A stretch of 64,000 nucleotides of DNA from Pseudomonas extremaustralis (GCF_900102035.1 NZ_LT629689.1:6544501-6608500); one strand, 5' to 3'; shown: positions 36,359-45,087, counted from the stretch's first letter. A program made the numbers and translations. Notes: generated by a model not told the origin, from the sequence alone.

Positions 36359-36667
36359 TCAAGTGTCCAGCTTGTCTTCCAGCACGGCGCCGGTCTTGGC
36401 GTCGAGTTTGACTTCGAACTTCTTGCCGGTCGTGTCAGTGACGTCGACCTCGTAGACCAGCACGCCACTGTTGTTGTGGTCCAACTCGGTGTCGGTGATG
36501 CTGGCGCCTGGATGCTTGGCCACGGCGGCGGCGTTGAGTTTGTCGAACGGCATCACCGCGCCGGACTTGAGCAGGCCTTCGACATGGTCCGGACGAACAT
36601 CGGCTTGGGCCAGGCCGGCGGCCAGGGTCAGGGCGGTAGCGGCGAACAGAGCGGTCAGGGTTTTCAT
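36359..36667 (-). CDS. Secreted PepSY domain protein
   Basis: A 102-residue protein with a signal peptide (residues 1-22, ending AGLAQA) and one PepSY domain: VYEVDVTDTTGKKFEVKLDA followed by KTGAVLEDKLD is the usual C-terminal part. Single PepSY proteins are periplasmic and often linked to two-component systems or regulation of peptidases; nothing in the surroundings shows which. Confidence 0.87.
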   Translation of the reverse strand: MKTLTALFAATALTLAAGLAQADVRPDHVEGLLKSGAVMPFDKLNAAAVAKHPGASITDTELDHNNSGVLVYEVDVTDTTGKKFEVKLDAKTGAVLEDKLDT

Positions 36668-36750
36668 GCTGTGTGTCCTTCTCGGGTGAGCTGTTTAAGT
36701 GGCGCCAGATTAACCGGCGCAACTTAACTCACGCTTAATCGCACACGGAC

Positions 36751-37878
36751 TCAGTATTTATAGTCGTTCAGCAGATCCTGCACGCTGGACGACGGCCAGC
36801 GCTTATAGAACTTCAGCAATTCGGCGGCGCGGTTGGTGAAGATGCCGTCGACGCCGGCTTTCATCACCTTGTCGAAGTCCACCGGCTCATCGACGGTGTA
36901 GACATGCACCAGCAGGCCTTTGTCGTGGGTCAGCTTGTTCATTTCCGGCTTGACCAGGTTCGTGTAGCTCTGGTCGCCATGGTCGGTCAGCTCGGCCGAT
37001 GGGCCGGTGCCGATGGCGCCGAGGCGCTTGGCTTCGTCCAGCCACTTTTCGAACTCGGCGGCGTCTTTGGGCTCTTGCTTGGCGTAGTAGGCGGCCTTGG
37101 TCGGTTCGCCGGATTCGGCGAAGGTCACTTTGGACTTGGGCTCGATACCGCCTTCACCCACCCACAACAGCAAAATCTTCGGCGTGTTCGGCATTTCGTT
37201 CTGCAGCGCTTCGAGGCTCGCTTTATCGAAGGTTTGCAGGACCACGCGGCCCTTGCCCTGGCCGACACCGGTGTTGCTCTTGCCCAGCTTGGAACCGGCG
37301 GAACTCAGCCAGCCTTTATCCAGCAGCTTGTTTTTCAGGTCGGCTTCGATACCTGGGAATTGCTTGGGCTCCTTGGTCTCGATGTACAGGCCGGGTTTGT
37401 GCTGCGGGTTGCCTTCGGCGATCTTGATGATGTCGTCCAGGCTGAGGATCTTCAGGCCGACGAAGCCCGGACGCGCGCGGTCCGGGTAGGCGGCGTTGAA
37501 CCAGCTGCCAGCGTCGAGGGTTTGCAGTTCTTTCCAGGTGAACTCGCTGGCTGGCGCGTCTTTGCGCTCGGGGAACTTGGTGGCCACGTCGGTGGTGCGC
37601 TGCAGGTTATTGTCGTGCAGGGCGAACAAGACGCCGTCCTTGCTGCGCTGCAGGTCCAGCTCCAGGTAGTCGGCACCCAGGTCGCGGGCGACCTTGTAGG
37701 CTGCGGCGGTGGATTCGGGGGCGTCATAGGAGGCGCCACGGTGAGCGATCACGGCAGGGTGGGGAATGCCTTCGTTTGTAGCCAATTCAGCCGGGCTGAT
37801 CGGTTCGGCAGCCTGCGCGTGGCCAAGGCCGAGCATCAGGGCGAGCAGCAAGGCACTCTTGGTAAACGTGACAGGCAT
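36751..37878 (-). CDS. glpQ: Glycerophosphodiester phosphodiesterase, periplasmic
   Basis: A 375-residue GlpQ-type enzyme that hydrolyses glycerophosphodiesters to glycerol 3-phosphate and an alcohol. A signal peptide is present (residues 1 to about 23, MPVTFTKSALLLALMLGLGH then AQA). The catalytic motif HRGASYDAPESTAAAYKVA (residues 45-63), ELDLQRSKDG and LHDNNLQRTTDV follow, with the C-terminal VHVYTVDEPVDFDKVMKAGV region. The start at 37878 is chosen by the signal peptide. The length suits the periplasmic form. Confidence 0.93.
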   Translation of the reverse strand: MPVTFTKSALLLALMLGLGHAQAAEPISPAELATNEGIPHPAVIAHRGASYDAPESTAAAYKVARDLGADYLELDLQRSKDGVLFALHDNNLQRTTDVATKFPERKDAPASEFTWKELQTLDAGSWFNAAYPDRARPGFVGLKILSLDDIIKIAEGNPQHKPGLYIETKEPKQFPGIEADLKNKLLDKGWLSSAGSKLGKSNTGVGQGKGRVVLQTFDKASLEALQNEMPNTPKILLLWVGEGGIEPKSKVTFAESGEPTKAAYYAKQEPKDAAEFEKWLDEAKRLGAIGTGPSAELTDHGDQSYTNLVKPEMNKLTHDKGLLVHVYTVDEPVDFDKVMKAGVDGIFTNRAAELLKFYKRWPSSSVQDLLNDYKY

Positions 37879-38064
37879 ATGCGAAGTCCTTTCGTGAAGG
37901 TAGCTTTGAGAAGGCCTCCTTTTTAACAATTGATTGCGGGCGGCGCTATCGCCAAACCGACATTAACGTGCGCACGCGTCAATTTTTCTCGGTTTTTTTA
38001 CGGTGCATTGCAGTACCCTTGGCCGCAGCCGTCCCGCTAGAGGGCGGTACTTTTTGCCCCGCGT

Positions 38065-38110
38065 GTAAACCATCTTTCCAGTCCCTGTGGGACTTTTCAG
38101 TGAGGTTTAC
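38065..38110 (+). promoter_or_regulatory. Nested hairpin covering the ribosome site of the 38112 gene
   Basis: GTAAACC (38065-38071) can pair with GGTTTAC (38104-38110), which abuts the ATG and includes part of the GAGG ribosome site. Between them is a second perfect hairpin AGTCCC-TGT-GGGACT followed by TTTT. The pairing would hide the ribosome site, so this may be a thermosensor or a leader-type control. Confidence 0.45.
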
Positions 38111-38111
38111 C

Positions 38112-38435
38112 ATGCGCATTACATCCGAACTTATCTGCCAGGCCGCCGACCAACTCCACGGTTTTGTCGGCCTCAACCGCAAGACCGGCCAGTACATCGT
38201 GCGTTTCAGCGAAGATTCCTTCGGCATGGACGTGGCCGATGACGGCATCATCCCCACCGCCGAATTCGTCTGGCTGCCGGCCCCCGAACAGACCATGACC
38301 CTGTCGCGCGAACGTCTCCAGTTGCTGCTCGACCAGAACATCGACGACCGCATCAACATCAGCGAGCCGCTGCGGGTGTACATGCGACGGGTGGAGATCC
38401 CACAAATCAGTGCGTTGCGCAGTTTGGTGAGTTAG
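38112..38435 (+). CDS. Conserved hypothetical protein (107 aa)
   Basis: A 107-residue soluble protein with no signal peptide. It contains the regular blocks CQAADQLHGFVGLNRKTGQY, IVRFSEDSFGMDVADDGIIP and RLQLLLDQNIDDRINISEPL, which suggest a small alpha/beta fold. I do not recognise a named domain. The ATG at 38112 is chosen over a longer frame because the 5' part is a structured leader with a weak GAGG just upstream. A REP-like hairpin follows the stop. Confidence 0.7.
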   Translation: MRITSELICQAADQLHGFVGLNRKTGQYIVRFSEDSFGMDVADDGIIPTAEFVWLPAPEQTMTLSRERLQLLLDQNIDDRINISEPLRVYMRRVEIPQISALRSLVS

Positions 38436-38445
38436 TTGGGGGGGC

Positions 38446-38467
38446 TGTGGCAAGCCCGCTTGCCACA
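38446..38467. repeat. REP-like hairpin (TGTGGC class)
   Basis: TGTGGCAAGC-CC-GCTTGCCACA is a perfect palindrome between the convergent 38112 and 38477 genes, the same element as at 4646-4667. Confidence 0.75.
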
Positions 38468-38476
38468 AGGAGCCTG

Positions 38477-38791
38477 CTAGCTCCGGTAAGCCCGTTCAAC
38501 CTTGCACACCCGTGTCTGGAACGCCGAATACCAGGTGGCGCGCCCCTGTTCACGCGCCACGCGGTGCTCGGCCTGCTCTTTCCAGGCCAGGATCGCCGCT
38601 TCGCTGCGCCAGTACGACACAGTAATCCCCAGGCCGTCCTCCCGCGCCGATTCCACGCCGAGAAACCCCGGTTGTTCGCGCGCCAGTTCCAGCATGCGGG
38701 CGGCGGCCTGGGCGTAACCGTGGTCGCCTTCGGTGCGCAGTGAGCTGAAAATCACCGCATAGTAGGGCGGCGCGGGGGTGTGGGCGATCAT
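38477..38791 (-). CDS. Antibiotic biosynthesis monooxygenase (ABM) family protein
   Basis: A 104-residue ABM/EthD-like ferredoxin-fold protein: YYAVIFSSLRTEGDHGYAQA, MLELAREQPGFLGVES and the SYWRSEAAILAWKEQAEHRVA block are family hallmarks. Such proteins act as small monooxygenases or heme-degradation-like enzymes. The ATG overlaps the stop of the upstream amidotransferase-like gene by four bases (ATGA), so the two are translationally coupled and probably work together. Confidence 0.87.
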   Translation of the reverse strand: MIAHTPAPPYYAVIFSSLRTEGDHGYAQAAARMLELAREQPGFLGVESAREDGLGITVSYWRSEAAILAWKEQAEHRVAREQGRATWYSAFQTRVCKVERAYRS

Positions 38792-39498
38792 GCCGAGACC
38801 TCCCGGCACGCGTTGAGCAGGGCAATCGCCAGGGGCGGGGTGATGCCCTTGAGGGCGGCGCGTTCCGGCTGGAACAGCGTGGCGACGAAGAACGGATGGT
38901 CGAGCAACTCCACGGCGCGCAGATCGCCGGCCGAATCATGCCCGCAGGGGATCAGTGCATGTTCCAGCAACGCGTCAGCGAATTCGCGGTTCAGGCCGTA
39001 ACGGCAGCGATAGCCTTCCTCGATTTCAAGGCTGGCGTAGGCCTCGGCGATGCGTGTGTAAGGGGATAAACGCACGGTATCGGTTGCCTCTACCAGCGCA
39101 CAACTCAGAGGCACGATCACGGCGCGCCTGGCATCCGGCGCCAGTTCGCCATGTTCGGCATCGGCCCAGCCCAGCACGTTGCGGGCATATTCCAGCACGG
39201 CATGTTGAAAACCGCCGCAGGTGCCGAGGAAAGGGCGCCGCTGTTCGCGGGCAAACCGAATGGCGCGCAAGGCTCCGTCCGTGTCGCGGTAAGGGCTGGC
39301 GGGCACGCACCAGAAACCGTCGAAGCGTTGCAGTTCAGTGGTGGAGGTGAGGGTGTCGGTGTCGAGCCAGTGTGTATGAACCGTCAGGCCCAGGGCTTCG
39401 GCGGCTTGTTGCAGTGCGATGGGAATGGCCTGGTGCGCGATTACGTCGGGGTTGTAATCGCCGATCAGGGCGAGGAGCAGGGCGGTGGTTTTCATCAT
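38788..39498 (-). CDS. CTP synthase-like glutamine amidotransferase domain protein
   Basis: A 236-residue protein resembling only the C-terminal class I amidotransferase half of CTP synthase. LALIGDYNPDVIAHQAIPIA is the start of that domain, PFLGTCGGFQHAVLEYARNV holds the nucleophile cysteine elbow (GTCGG), and a conserved glutamate/histidine region follows. There is no synthetase half, so it is not PyrG itself. It is coupled to a downstream ABM gene, and a LysR gene diverges from it at 39576. Substrate unknown. Confidence 0.8.
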   Translation of the reverse strand: MMKTTALLLALIGDYNPDVIAHQAIPIALQQAAEALGLTVHTHWLDTDTLTSTTELQRFDGFWCVPASPYRDTDGALRAIRFAREQRRPFLGTCGGFQHAVLEYARNVLGWADAEHGELAPDARRAVIVPLSCALVEATDTVRLSPYTRIAEAYASLEIEEGYRCRYGLNREFADALLEHALIPCGHDSAGDLRAVELLDHPFFVATLFQPERAALKGITPPLAIALLNACREVSA

Positions 39499-39575
39499 GT
39501 ACGTCCCATGGCTTGTGGTGTCCTGATGCGCACTATAGATTGGCGCTCACGCAATCAATATTGGCGTTTACCCAC

Positions 39576-40460
39576 ATGTTCAATGCAGCCACGCACTATC
39601 GAATCGACTACCCCGACCTGTCGCTGATCCTCGCCCTGGTGCGCGGCGGCACCCTTGCGCGGGCGGCGGCGCTGTTGCGGGTGGATGTGTCTACGGTGTT
39701 TCGCGCGGTGCGGCGCCTGGAGGCCGCGCTGGGCCAGACGCTGTTTGAAAAAAGCCGCGCCGGCTACCTGCCGACCGGGCTGGCGAGCAACCTGGCGCAA
39801 CAGGCCGAACGCGCCGAGCAGGCATTGGAAGCCGCGCGGGTCGGCGTGGAGCAGGGCGGTGAAGTGATCAGCGGCACGGTGCGCCTGACCTGTACCGATT
39901 CGGTGCTGCAAGGCCTGTTGCTGCCGGCTCTTGCGCAGTTCATGCCGCAGTACCCGGCGCTGACCCTGGAACTGAGCACCTCAAATGATTTTGCCAACCT
40001 CAGCCGCCGCGATGCCGATATCGCCTTGCGCCTGACCCGTACGCCACCGGAACATCTGGTCGGCCGTTGCCTGGGCGCCGTGACCTATCAGGTGTGCGCC
40101 AGCCCCGCCTATGCGCGCCTGCACGAAGGTCGCGCGCTGGCCGACCTGGCCTGGATCGGGCCGGACGACTTCCTGCCCGATCACCCCACCGTCGCCTGGC
40201 GCCGCGAACACCTGCCGGGCGTGCGCCTCAGTTATCGGTGCAACAGCATGTTGTCAGTCACCGAGCTGGTGCGGGCGGGATTGGGGGTCGCGGCGCTGCC
40301 GGATTTTTTGCTCGGTGACGGACTGCATCCGCTGGGCCCCGCCTTGGCAGGGCACGACACGGCGCTGTGGTTGCTGACGCGTCCCGATTGCCGGGCATTA
40401 CGCTCGGTGGTCACGCTGTTCGACGAGTTGGGACGGCAGGTGCAGTTGCCTGGGCGTTAG
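39576..40460 (+). CDS. LysR-family transcriptional regulator
   Basis: A 294-residue LysR regulator with its helix-turn-helix near residues 15-45 (VRGGTLARAAALLRVDVSTV) and an effector-binding domain from about 90 (GTVRLTCTDSVLQGLLLPAL). It is divergent from the amidotransferase-like gene, 77 bases away, which makes that unit its likely target. Its 3' end overlaps the convergent DUF1003 gene by 4 bases. The ATG at 39576 is chosen; an upstream extension of the frame has no LysR character. Confidence 0.88.
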   Translation: MFNAATHYRIDYPDLSLILALVRGGTLARAAALLRVDVSTVFRAVRRLEAALGQTLFEKSRAGYLPTGLASNLAQQAERAEQALEAARVGVEQGGEVISGTVRLTCTDSVLQGLLLPALAQFMPQYPALTLELSTSNDFANLSRRDADIALRLTRTPPEHLVGRCLGAVTYQVCASPAYARLHEGRALADLAWIGPDDFLPDHPTVAWRREHLPGVRLSYRCNSMLSVTELVRAGLGVAALPDFLLGDGLHPLGPALAGHDTALWLLTRPDCRALRSVVTLFDELGRQVQLPGR

Positions 40461-40975
40461 GTTTTTCGCACAAAGTGCTCATGCATTTCGCTCGTCAGGG
40501 TTTCGATGCGTTCCGTCAGATTCTTGGTCATTTCCGTGAGCTGGGTATTTTGCTCCAGCAGGATCAACAGCTGTTTGCTGGTCTTTTCCGCCTCGGCCTG
40601 GCGTTCGGCATTGGCGGTGGCCAGCGCTTCGCGGTGCTGCGCATCGGCGTCGGACTGGGCTTTGTCGCGGGCGGCCTGGCGCGTCTGGGCCAGCAGGATC
40701 AGCGGCGCGGCATAGGCCGATTGCAGGCTGAAGGCCAGGTTGAGCAGGATGAACGGGTACACGTCGAAATGGGTGATACCGCTGACGTTGAGGGCCACCC
40801 ACAAAATCACGATTGCGGTCTGCGCGCCGAGGAAGGTTGGCGTGCCGAAGAAGCGGGCAAAGGCTTCGGCCTTGAGGGCAAAGGTGTCGTTGCCAAAGGT
40901 CGGCGCCAAGTGGGCGTGGCTGCGGTGGAAGCGCAGGTGGTCGATGGGGGCGGCTTTGGGTTTGTCTGGAGTCAT
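40457..40975 (-). CDS. DUF1003 membrane protein
   Basis: A 172-residue inner-membrane protein with the DUF1003 pattern: two helices around residues 48-64 (TFLGAQTAIVILWVALN) and 72-93 (FILLNLAFSLQSAYAAPLIL), then AQTRQAARDKAQSDADAQHR and a long charged coiled-coil C-terminus. Role unknown; such proteins are widespread. It ends convergently on the LysR gene with a 4-base overlap. Confidence 0.85.
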   Translation of the reverse strand: MTPDKPKAAPIDHLRFHRSHAHLAPTFGNDTFALKAEAFARFFGTPTFLGAQTAIVILWVALNVSGITHFDVYPFILLNLAFSLQSAYAAPLILLAQTRQAARDKAQSDADAQHREALATANAERQAEAEKTSKQLLILLEQNTQLTEMTKNLTERIETLTSEMHEHFVRKT

Positions 40976-41067
40976 GGTGGGCTCGGGTCATCAACGTTAA
41001 GACGGTCGTCACTATAGCGTTGGCGACCTGTCTGACCTATGAATAAGCTGAGGTCTGTCGGACGGTT

Positions 41068-42165
41068 TCAGGCGAGTTGGGCGACCTTTTCGTCGCTGAT
41101 GTTGACCCGGTTACGCCCGGTGTCCTTGGCGGCGTATAGCGCGCGGTCCGCCGCGTTCAGCCACATGGCCGCATCGGTGAAGAGCGGATGGAAGTCCGCC
41201 AGGCCGATGCTCAGGCTGACGCGCAGTTCTGGAGAGTGCGGGTTGCGGTAGTTGCTGAAGGTTTCGCGCACGCGCTCCATGATCCGCACGGCCTGTTCCT
41301 GTGGCATTAGCGGAAAAATCACACAGAACTCATCGCCACCGTAGCGCCCGGCCAGATCGTCTTCCCGCAGATTACGACGTAACACCAGGCTCAGTTGTCG
41401 CAGCACCGCATCGCCCACGATATGGCCGTAAGTGTCATTGATCTGCTTGAAGTGATCGATGTCGATCAACGCGATGGTGGCGTGGCTTCGCAGTTGCTGG
41501 CACTTGTGAAACTTGAGGTGCAGCAGGTCTTTCCAGGACCCGTGATTGAGCAGGCCGGTGAGGCTGTCGATACGACTCAGGGCACTCAGGGTGCGCTTGT
41601 GCTCCGTCAGTTTGATCGCCAGTTGATAGCAGACCATGCCGATGGCCATGGGGTAGAGCGTCAACATCGGCAAGCAGGCATAGACTTGAACCTGGCTGAC
41701 CGAGGGATTGAAGTGCAAGCCGAACAGCAACCCCGCCACACAGATGCCGAGCATTTGGGCGAGCGCGCCGTGTATCAGCAAGCGCTTGCCGCCGGCGGCG
41801 ACGTTGTTCATGGTCACCATCGACAGCAGCGTCACCGCGGCCAAGGGGGTGAACTGCAACATAGCGACCCAGAACCCGCAGAACAATGCGTCGCACACCA
41901 GGTTGCGCTGTTCAGCGTCGTAGGGAACCTTGGCGCGGGTTGCCAGCTGATACGCCAAATGTGGCCAGACAAAAGCATTGACCAGCAGCAACGCCCAGAT
42001 CCAGCCAGGCATTGGCAGCGGATACAGGACAGCAGTGATGCTGACACAGCACATGGCAGTGCCAATGATCCTTGGCCTGTAAATACGCTTGGCAAACGAA
42101 AGCCCTTTGCCTTGTCTGTTTTCCATAAATTCCCGGGTCAGCTCTTTTTGCATACACGACAGCAT
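41068..42165 (-). CDS. Diguanylate cyclase with MASE2 membrane sensor (AdrA/DgcC-like)
   Basis: A 365-residue enzyme that makes cyclic di-GMP at the inner membrane. The N-terminal part is a MASE2 sensor (LSFAKRIYRPRIIGTAMCCV, then several hydrophobic segments up to about residue 175), followed by a GGDEF domain. The active site is RYGGDEF, and the RxxD inhibitory site (REDD) lies five residues before it, so product feedback is likely. Start choice is uncertain: ATGs at 42153 and 42126 (after a short GGGA) would shorten it by 4 or 13 residues. MASE2 enzymes often control exopolysaccharide. Confidence 0.9.
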   Translation of the reverse strand: MLSCMQKELTREFMENRQGKGLSFAKRIYRPRIIGTAMCCVSITAVLYPLPMPGWIWALLLVNAFVWPHLAYQLATRAKVPYDAEQRNLVCDALFCGFWVAMLQFTPLAAVTLLSMVTMNNVAAGGKRLLIHGALAQMLGICVAGLLFGLHFNPSVSQVQVYACLPMLTLYPMAIGMVCYQLAIKLTEHKRTLSALSRIDSLTGLLNHGSWKDLLHLKFHKCQQLRSHATIALIDIDHFKQINDTYGHIVGDAVLRQLSLVLRRNLREDDLAGRYGGDEFCVIFPLMPQEQAVRIMERVRETFSNYRNPHSPELRVSLSIGLADFHPLFTDAAMWLNAADRALYAAKDTGRNRVNISDEKVAQLA

Positions 42166-42316
42166 GCATTCGCAGGATTAACCGTTGATCGGATAATTCC
42201 GGTGAATATTGTCAGTTATTCCTGTGGGAATAATCAGTGTCCTTCCAGGCCATTTACGCAAAACAAAGGGCGAATACGTCATAAACGACTGCCAATGTCG
42301 TTCACGCACCAGGTTT

Positions 42317-42943
42317 TTATGGCTGGGGAGACAGGGGGATTTCGTAACCGGCCAAAAACAGGTCGATCGCTGACTCGATCACGTTGGCCTGGCTGGTGGC
42401 GTCGAGGGGCGGTTGGCCCAGTGTGATCTGTGGCCAGAAGGCAAAGGCTTTGAGCAGGCTTTGGATCTGGTGGGCGGCAAACGCCGGGTCGCTGCCGCGC
42501 AGGCGCCCGTCTTCCTGGGCGGCGCGTACCCATAGGGTGAAGCCTTCTTCACGCTGGCTCAGACGGTTGACCATGTCTTGTGCACGTTCCGGCGAGTGGA
42601 TGGTGGCGGCGATCGCGACCCTGGCCAGGTCGAGGAAGTTGGCGTCGGACATCATCTTCATCTTCGCTTCCAGCAACTCGCGCAATTGTTCGCGCAGCGG
42701 GCGCTCACGGGTGTAGCCAACATCCAGTTGAGCGACGGTGCTGGCCCAGAGTTGGTGGAGAATTTCGGCGAAAAGCTCTTCTTTGCTGGGAAAGTGGTTG
42801 TACACCGTGCGCTTGGAGACGCCGGCCGTGGCGGCTATCTTATCCATGCTGGTGACCTCGAACCCGTTAGCCCTGAACTCGGTGATAGCCGCTGCCACAA
42901 TGGCTTGGCGTTTACGGTCAGTGAGGCGTTGAGGGGCAGTCAT
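42317..42943 (-). CDS. TetR-family transcriptional regulator
   Basis: A 208-residue TetR-type repressor. The helix-turn-helix is at residues about 27-50 (VTSMDKIAATAGVSKRTVYN), preceded by the usual RKRQAIVAAAITEF helix; the C-terminal half is a helical ligand domain. It is divergent from a metallo-hydrolase gene, and two copies of a palindrome with half-site TACACT/AGTGTA type lie in the shared region, so it most likely represses both units. The ligand is unknown. Confidence 0.9.
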   Translation of the reverse strand: MTAPQRLTDRKRQAIVAAAITEFRANGFEVTSMDKIAATAGVSKRTVYNHFPSKEELFAEILHQLWASTVAQLDVGYTRERPLREQLRELLEAKMKMMSDANFLDLARVAIAATIHSPERAQDMVNRLSQREEGFTLWVRAAQEDGRLRGSDPAFAAHQIQSLLKAFAFWPQITLGQPPLDATSQANVIESAIDLFLAGYEIPLSPQP

Positions 42944-42971
42944 GGATGGGGCTCGGCTCTTGAAGGAAAAT

Positions 42972-42987
42972 TACACTCGGCAGTTTA
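42972..42987. promoter_or_regulatory. Second TetR-type operator near the tetR start
   Basis: TACACTCGGCAGTTTA matches the core of the 43015-43038 palindrome at 13 of 16 positions and lies 29 bases upstream of the tetR gene. The spacing between the two cores is 47 bases. Confidence 0.65.
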
Positions 42988-43014
42988 CTTGCTCCGGGTT
43001 TTGTTGCAATCTTG

Positions 43015-43038
43015 AAACTACACTGTGCAGTGTAGTTT
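43015..43038. promoter_or_regulatory. Perfect operator palindrome upstream of the metallo-hydrolase
   Basis: Arms AAACTACACTG and CAGTGTAGTTT are separated by two bases; a perfect 11+2+11 palindrome 29 bases ahead of the gene at 43067. This is the typical size and place for a TetR-family operator. Confidence 0.8.
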
Positions 43039-43066
43039 ATTGACGGTCCAAAGGAGTCATTCTGCT

Positions 43067-44125
43067 ATGGCCACGCTCTCAACCCGTCTTAAGTGTTCGT
43101 CTGCGGCGCGCAAGGCTGCGGAACAGGAACAAAAGCAATTCAGCAACGACACCCCGGTGCAGCACGGCGGTTTTGGCAAGACCTTGCGTATCTTCTGGAA
43201 CATGCTGTTCAACAAACCGCGCAATACCCGACCGGTGGGAGAGATTCCGGTGCAACCGCTGACCCGCGAGCAGTTGTTGGCCGCTCCCGATCACAGCGTC
43301 TTCCGTCTGGGGCATTCCACCGTATTGCTGAAAATGCGCGGCAAGTTCTGGCTGACCGACCCGGTATTCGCCGAGCGCGCCTCGCCGTTCAGTTGGGCCG
43401 GCCCCAAGCGCTTCCACGCGCCGCCCATCAGCCTGGAAGAGCTGCCGCCCCTGGAGGCGGTCATTCTTTCCCACAACCATTACGATCACCTTGATCGCAA
43501 GGCTGTCGTCCAATTGGCCGACAAGACGCGCCACTTTTTGGCGCCGTTGGGCGTGGGCGACATTTTGATCAAGTGGGGCGTCGATGCCAGCAAGGTGCAG
43601 CAACTGGACTGGTGGCAGGGCGTCGAAGTGGACGGCATTCGGTTTGTCGCCACACCCGCACAGCACTTTTCCGGGCGTGGCCTGTTCGATGCCAACCAAA
43701 CGCTGTGGTGTTCGTGGGTGATGATCGACGGCGCACGGCGCATCTTCTTCAGTGGCGACACGGGCTACTTCGACGGCTTCAAACGCATCGGCGAGCAGTT
43801 CGGCCCGTTTGACCTGACACTGATGGAAACCGGCGCCTATAACGTCGACTGGCCCCATGTGCACATGCAGCCGGAACAAACCCTGCAAGCCCATATCGAC
43901 CTCAAGGGCCGTTGGTTGCTGCCGATTCACAATGGCACGTTCGACCTGGCGTTCCATGCCTGGCACGAACCTTTTGATCGCATCATGGCCCTGGCCTGGG
44001 AGCGCAATGTGTCGATTACCACGCCACCGATGGGGCAAGCGTTCAGTCTGAGCCAACCCGAGCGTGGCCATGTGTGGTGGCTGGAGGTGGAAATACAGGT
44101 GACACAGGAGCGCGTCGTCGGTTGA
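43067..44125 (+). CDS. MBL-fold metallo-hydrolase, NAPE-PLD/UlaG-like
   Basis: A 352-residue metallo-beta-lactamase-fold protein. The metal-binding HNHYDHLD (HxHxDH type) lies near residues 140-147, after a conserved GHSTVLLKMRGKFWLTDPVF; further ligands are the histidine in TPAQHFSGRG and FSGDTGYFDGF, and a final WLLPIHNGTFDLAFHAW. The whole pattern follows the NAPE-PLD-like group, which hydrolyses phosphodiesters of N-acylethanolamines in animals; bacterial substrates are unknown. It is controlled by the divergent TetR gene through the palindromes in the shared region. AAGGAG lies 10 bases ahead of the ATG. Confidence 0.9.
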   Translation: MATLSTRLKCSSAARKAAEQEQKQFSNDTPVQHGGFGKTLRIFWNMLFNKPRNTRPVGEIPVQPLTREQLLAAPDHSVFRLGHSTVLLKMRGKFWLTDPVFAERASPFSWAGPKRFHAPPISLEELPPLEAVILSHNHYDHLDRKAVVQLADKTRHFLAPLGVGDILIKWGVDASKVQQLDWWQGVEVDGIRFVATPAQHFSGRGLFDANQTLWCSWVMIDGARRIFFSGDTGYFDGFKRIGEQFGPFDLTLMETGAYNVDWPHVHMQPEQTLQAHIDLKGRWLLPIHNGTFDLAFHAWHEPFDRIMALAWERNVSITTPPMGQAFSLSQPERGHVWWLEVEIQVTQERVVG

Positions 44126-44233
44126 TGGGTGAGGCGTCGGAAAAAGGAGTTTTCAAGCTGTTTCAGGGCTGCGACAGGCGCCAGCCAGGGGTGCGATGAT
44201 TCCCGGAAAATTAGGGTCCGGGAGGCCGTTCTG

Positions 44234-45007
44234 ATGGAAGGAAAGTGTAGGAAATACTGGCAAGCAGGTGTGGCTTGCCCCGCTGGGCAGGCGGCGCCCG
44301 GGAGCCTTGAGTCGACGACCGAGGCCCCTCCCGGCACCGACCATGGGAGCCCGCGCGGCATCGCTTTCGGTGTCGATTCCCGCTCCCAAGCCCCCGCCCA
44401 GGTGCGTATCCCGGTCCCTGGGTATGACGCACCGGGGCTTCCCCTCAAACCCGTGCGCGACCCATCGTTGTCACTGATCGCCTTGAGCGGTCTCGACCCT
44501 TCGGGGCCGGTGATGGTGGAAGTGCCACTGGTGCAGAACAACAGCTCGTTCATCGCCGCCAACGTATTGGCCGGCAGGCGTGTGGGCTTTGCCGAGCGGT
44601 ATGGCCGTGGTGGTGACCACGAACCCATTGAACACCGCGCGCCGTTCAGGCGAGCGTTGGATATTCTGCGTCAGGCTGGGGTGCAACTGTTACCGGTGCC
44701 TGCGCAGCGGGTCGATGAGACGCTGCAGTTCAACCTGCATACCCACAACGAAATCGACGAATTGGTGAATGAGCATCGCCTGGATGCGCTGGTGTCGGAC
44801 AGCCGCAGCGCCGCCTTCCATGCCGCTTGCTGGCATGGCTACCCGGTGTTTGGCGAGCCGCTTGGGGACGGCGCGATGTTGTGGTTCTACGGCGCGCGAT
44901 GGTCGAAGGATTCGCTGGCGGCGCTGGTGCAAGGTTATCGCAGTGCCCGCCGTTTGCCGGATGGTCAGGATGGGCTACCTGCGGCATTGAACAATCCCAC
45001 GGTGTGA
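44234..45007 (+). pseudogene. Truncated amidase paralogue, C-terminal half only
   Basis: The 257-residue frame aligns by eye with the C-terminal part of the full amidase that follows: FRRALDILRQAGVQLLPV with FRRTLEVLRAQGAVLVPV, DELVNEHRLDALVSDS with DELIGEQKLDALVADF, and YGARWSKDSLAALVQGY with FGARWSEPTLLAVAHGY. It lacks the catalytic lysine, cis-serine and serine that lie in the other half, so it cannot be an active amidase. The first about 70 residues show no similarity. GGGAGG lies ahead of the ATG at 44234 and a terminator follows, so it could still be translated. Either a decayed duplication or a catalytically dead partner. Confidence 0.7.
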
Positions 45008-45056
45008 ACGGCGCGCGTCGCACTGCCCGGCAGGCATGAGGTTTCTAGACTGGCGC

Positions 45057-45087
45057 ACGGGGGCAATATGGGCTCCCGTCCTTTTTT
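45057..45087 (+). terminator. Terminator between the truncated and full amidase genes
   Basis: An 8-bp stem (ACGGGGGC with GCTCCCGT, one G-T pair) and a 7-base loop, followed by CCTTTTTT. It lies after the truncated gene and before the full amidase, which supports the ATG at 45108 over the one at 45036. Confidence 0.8.
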
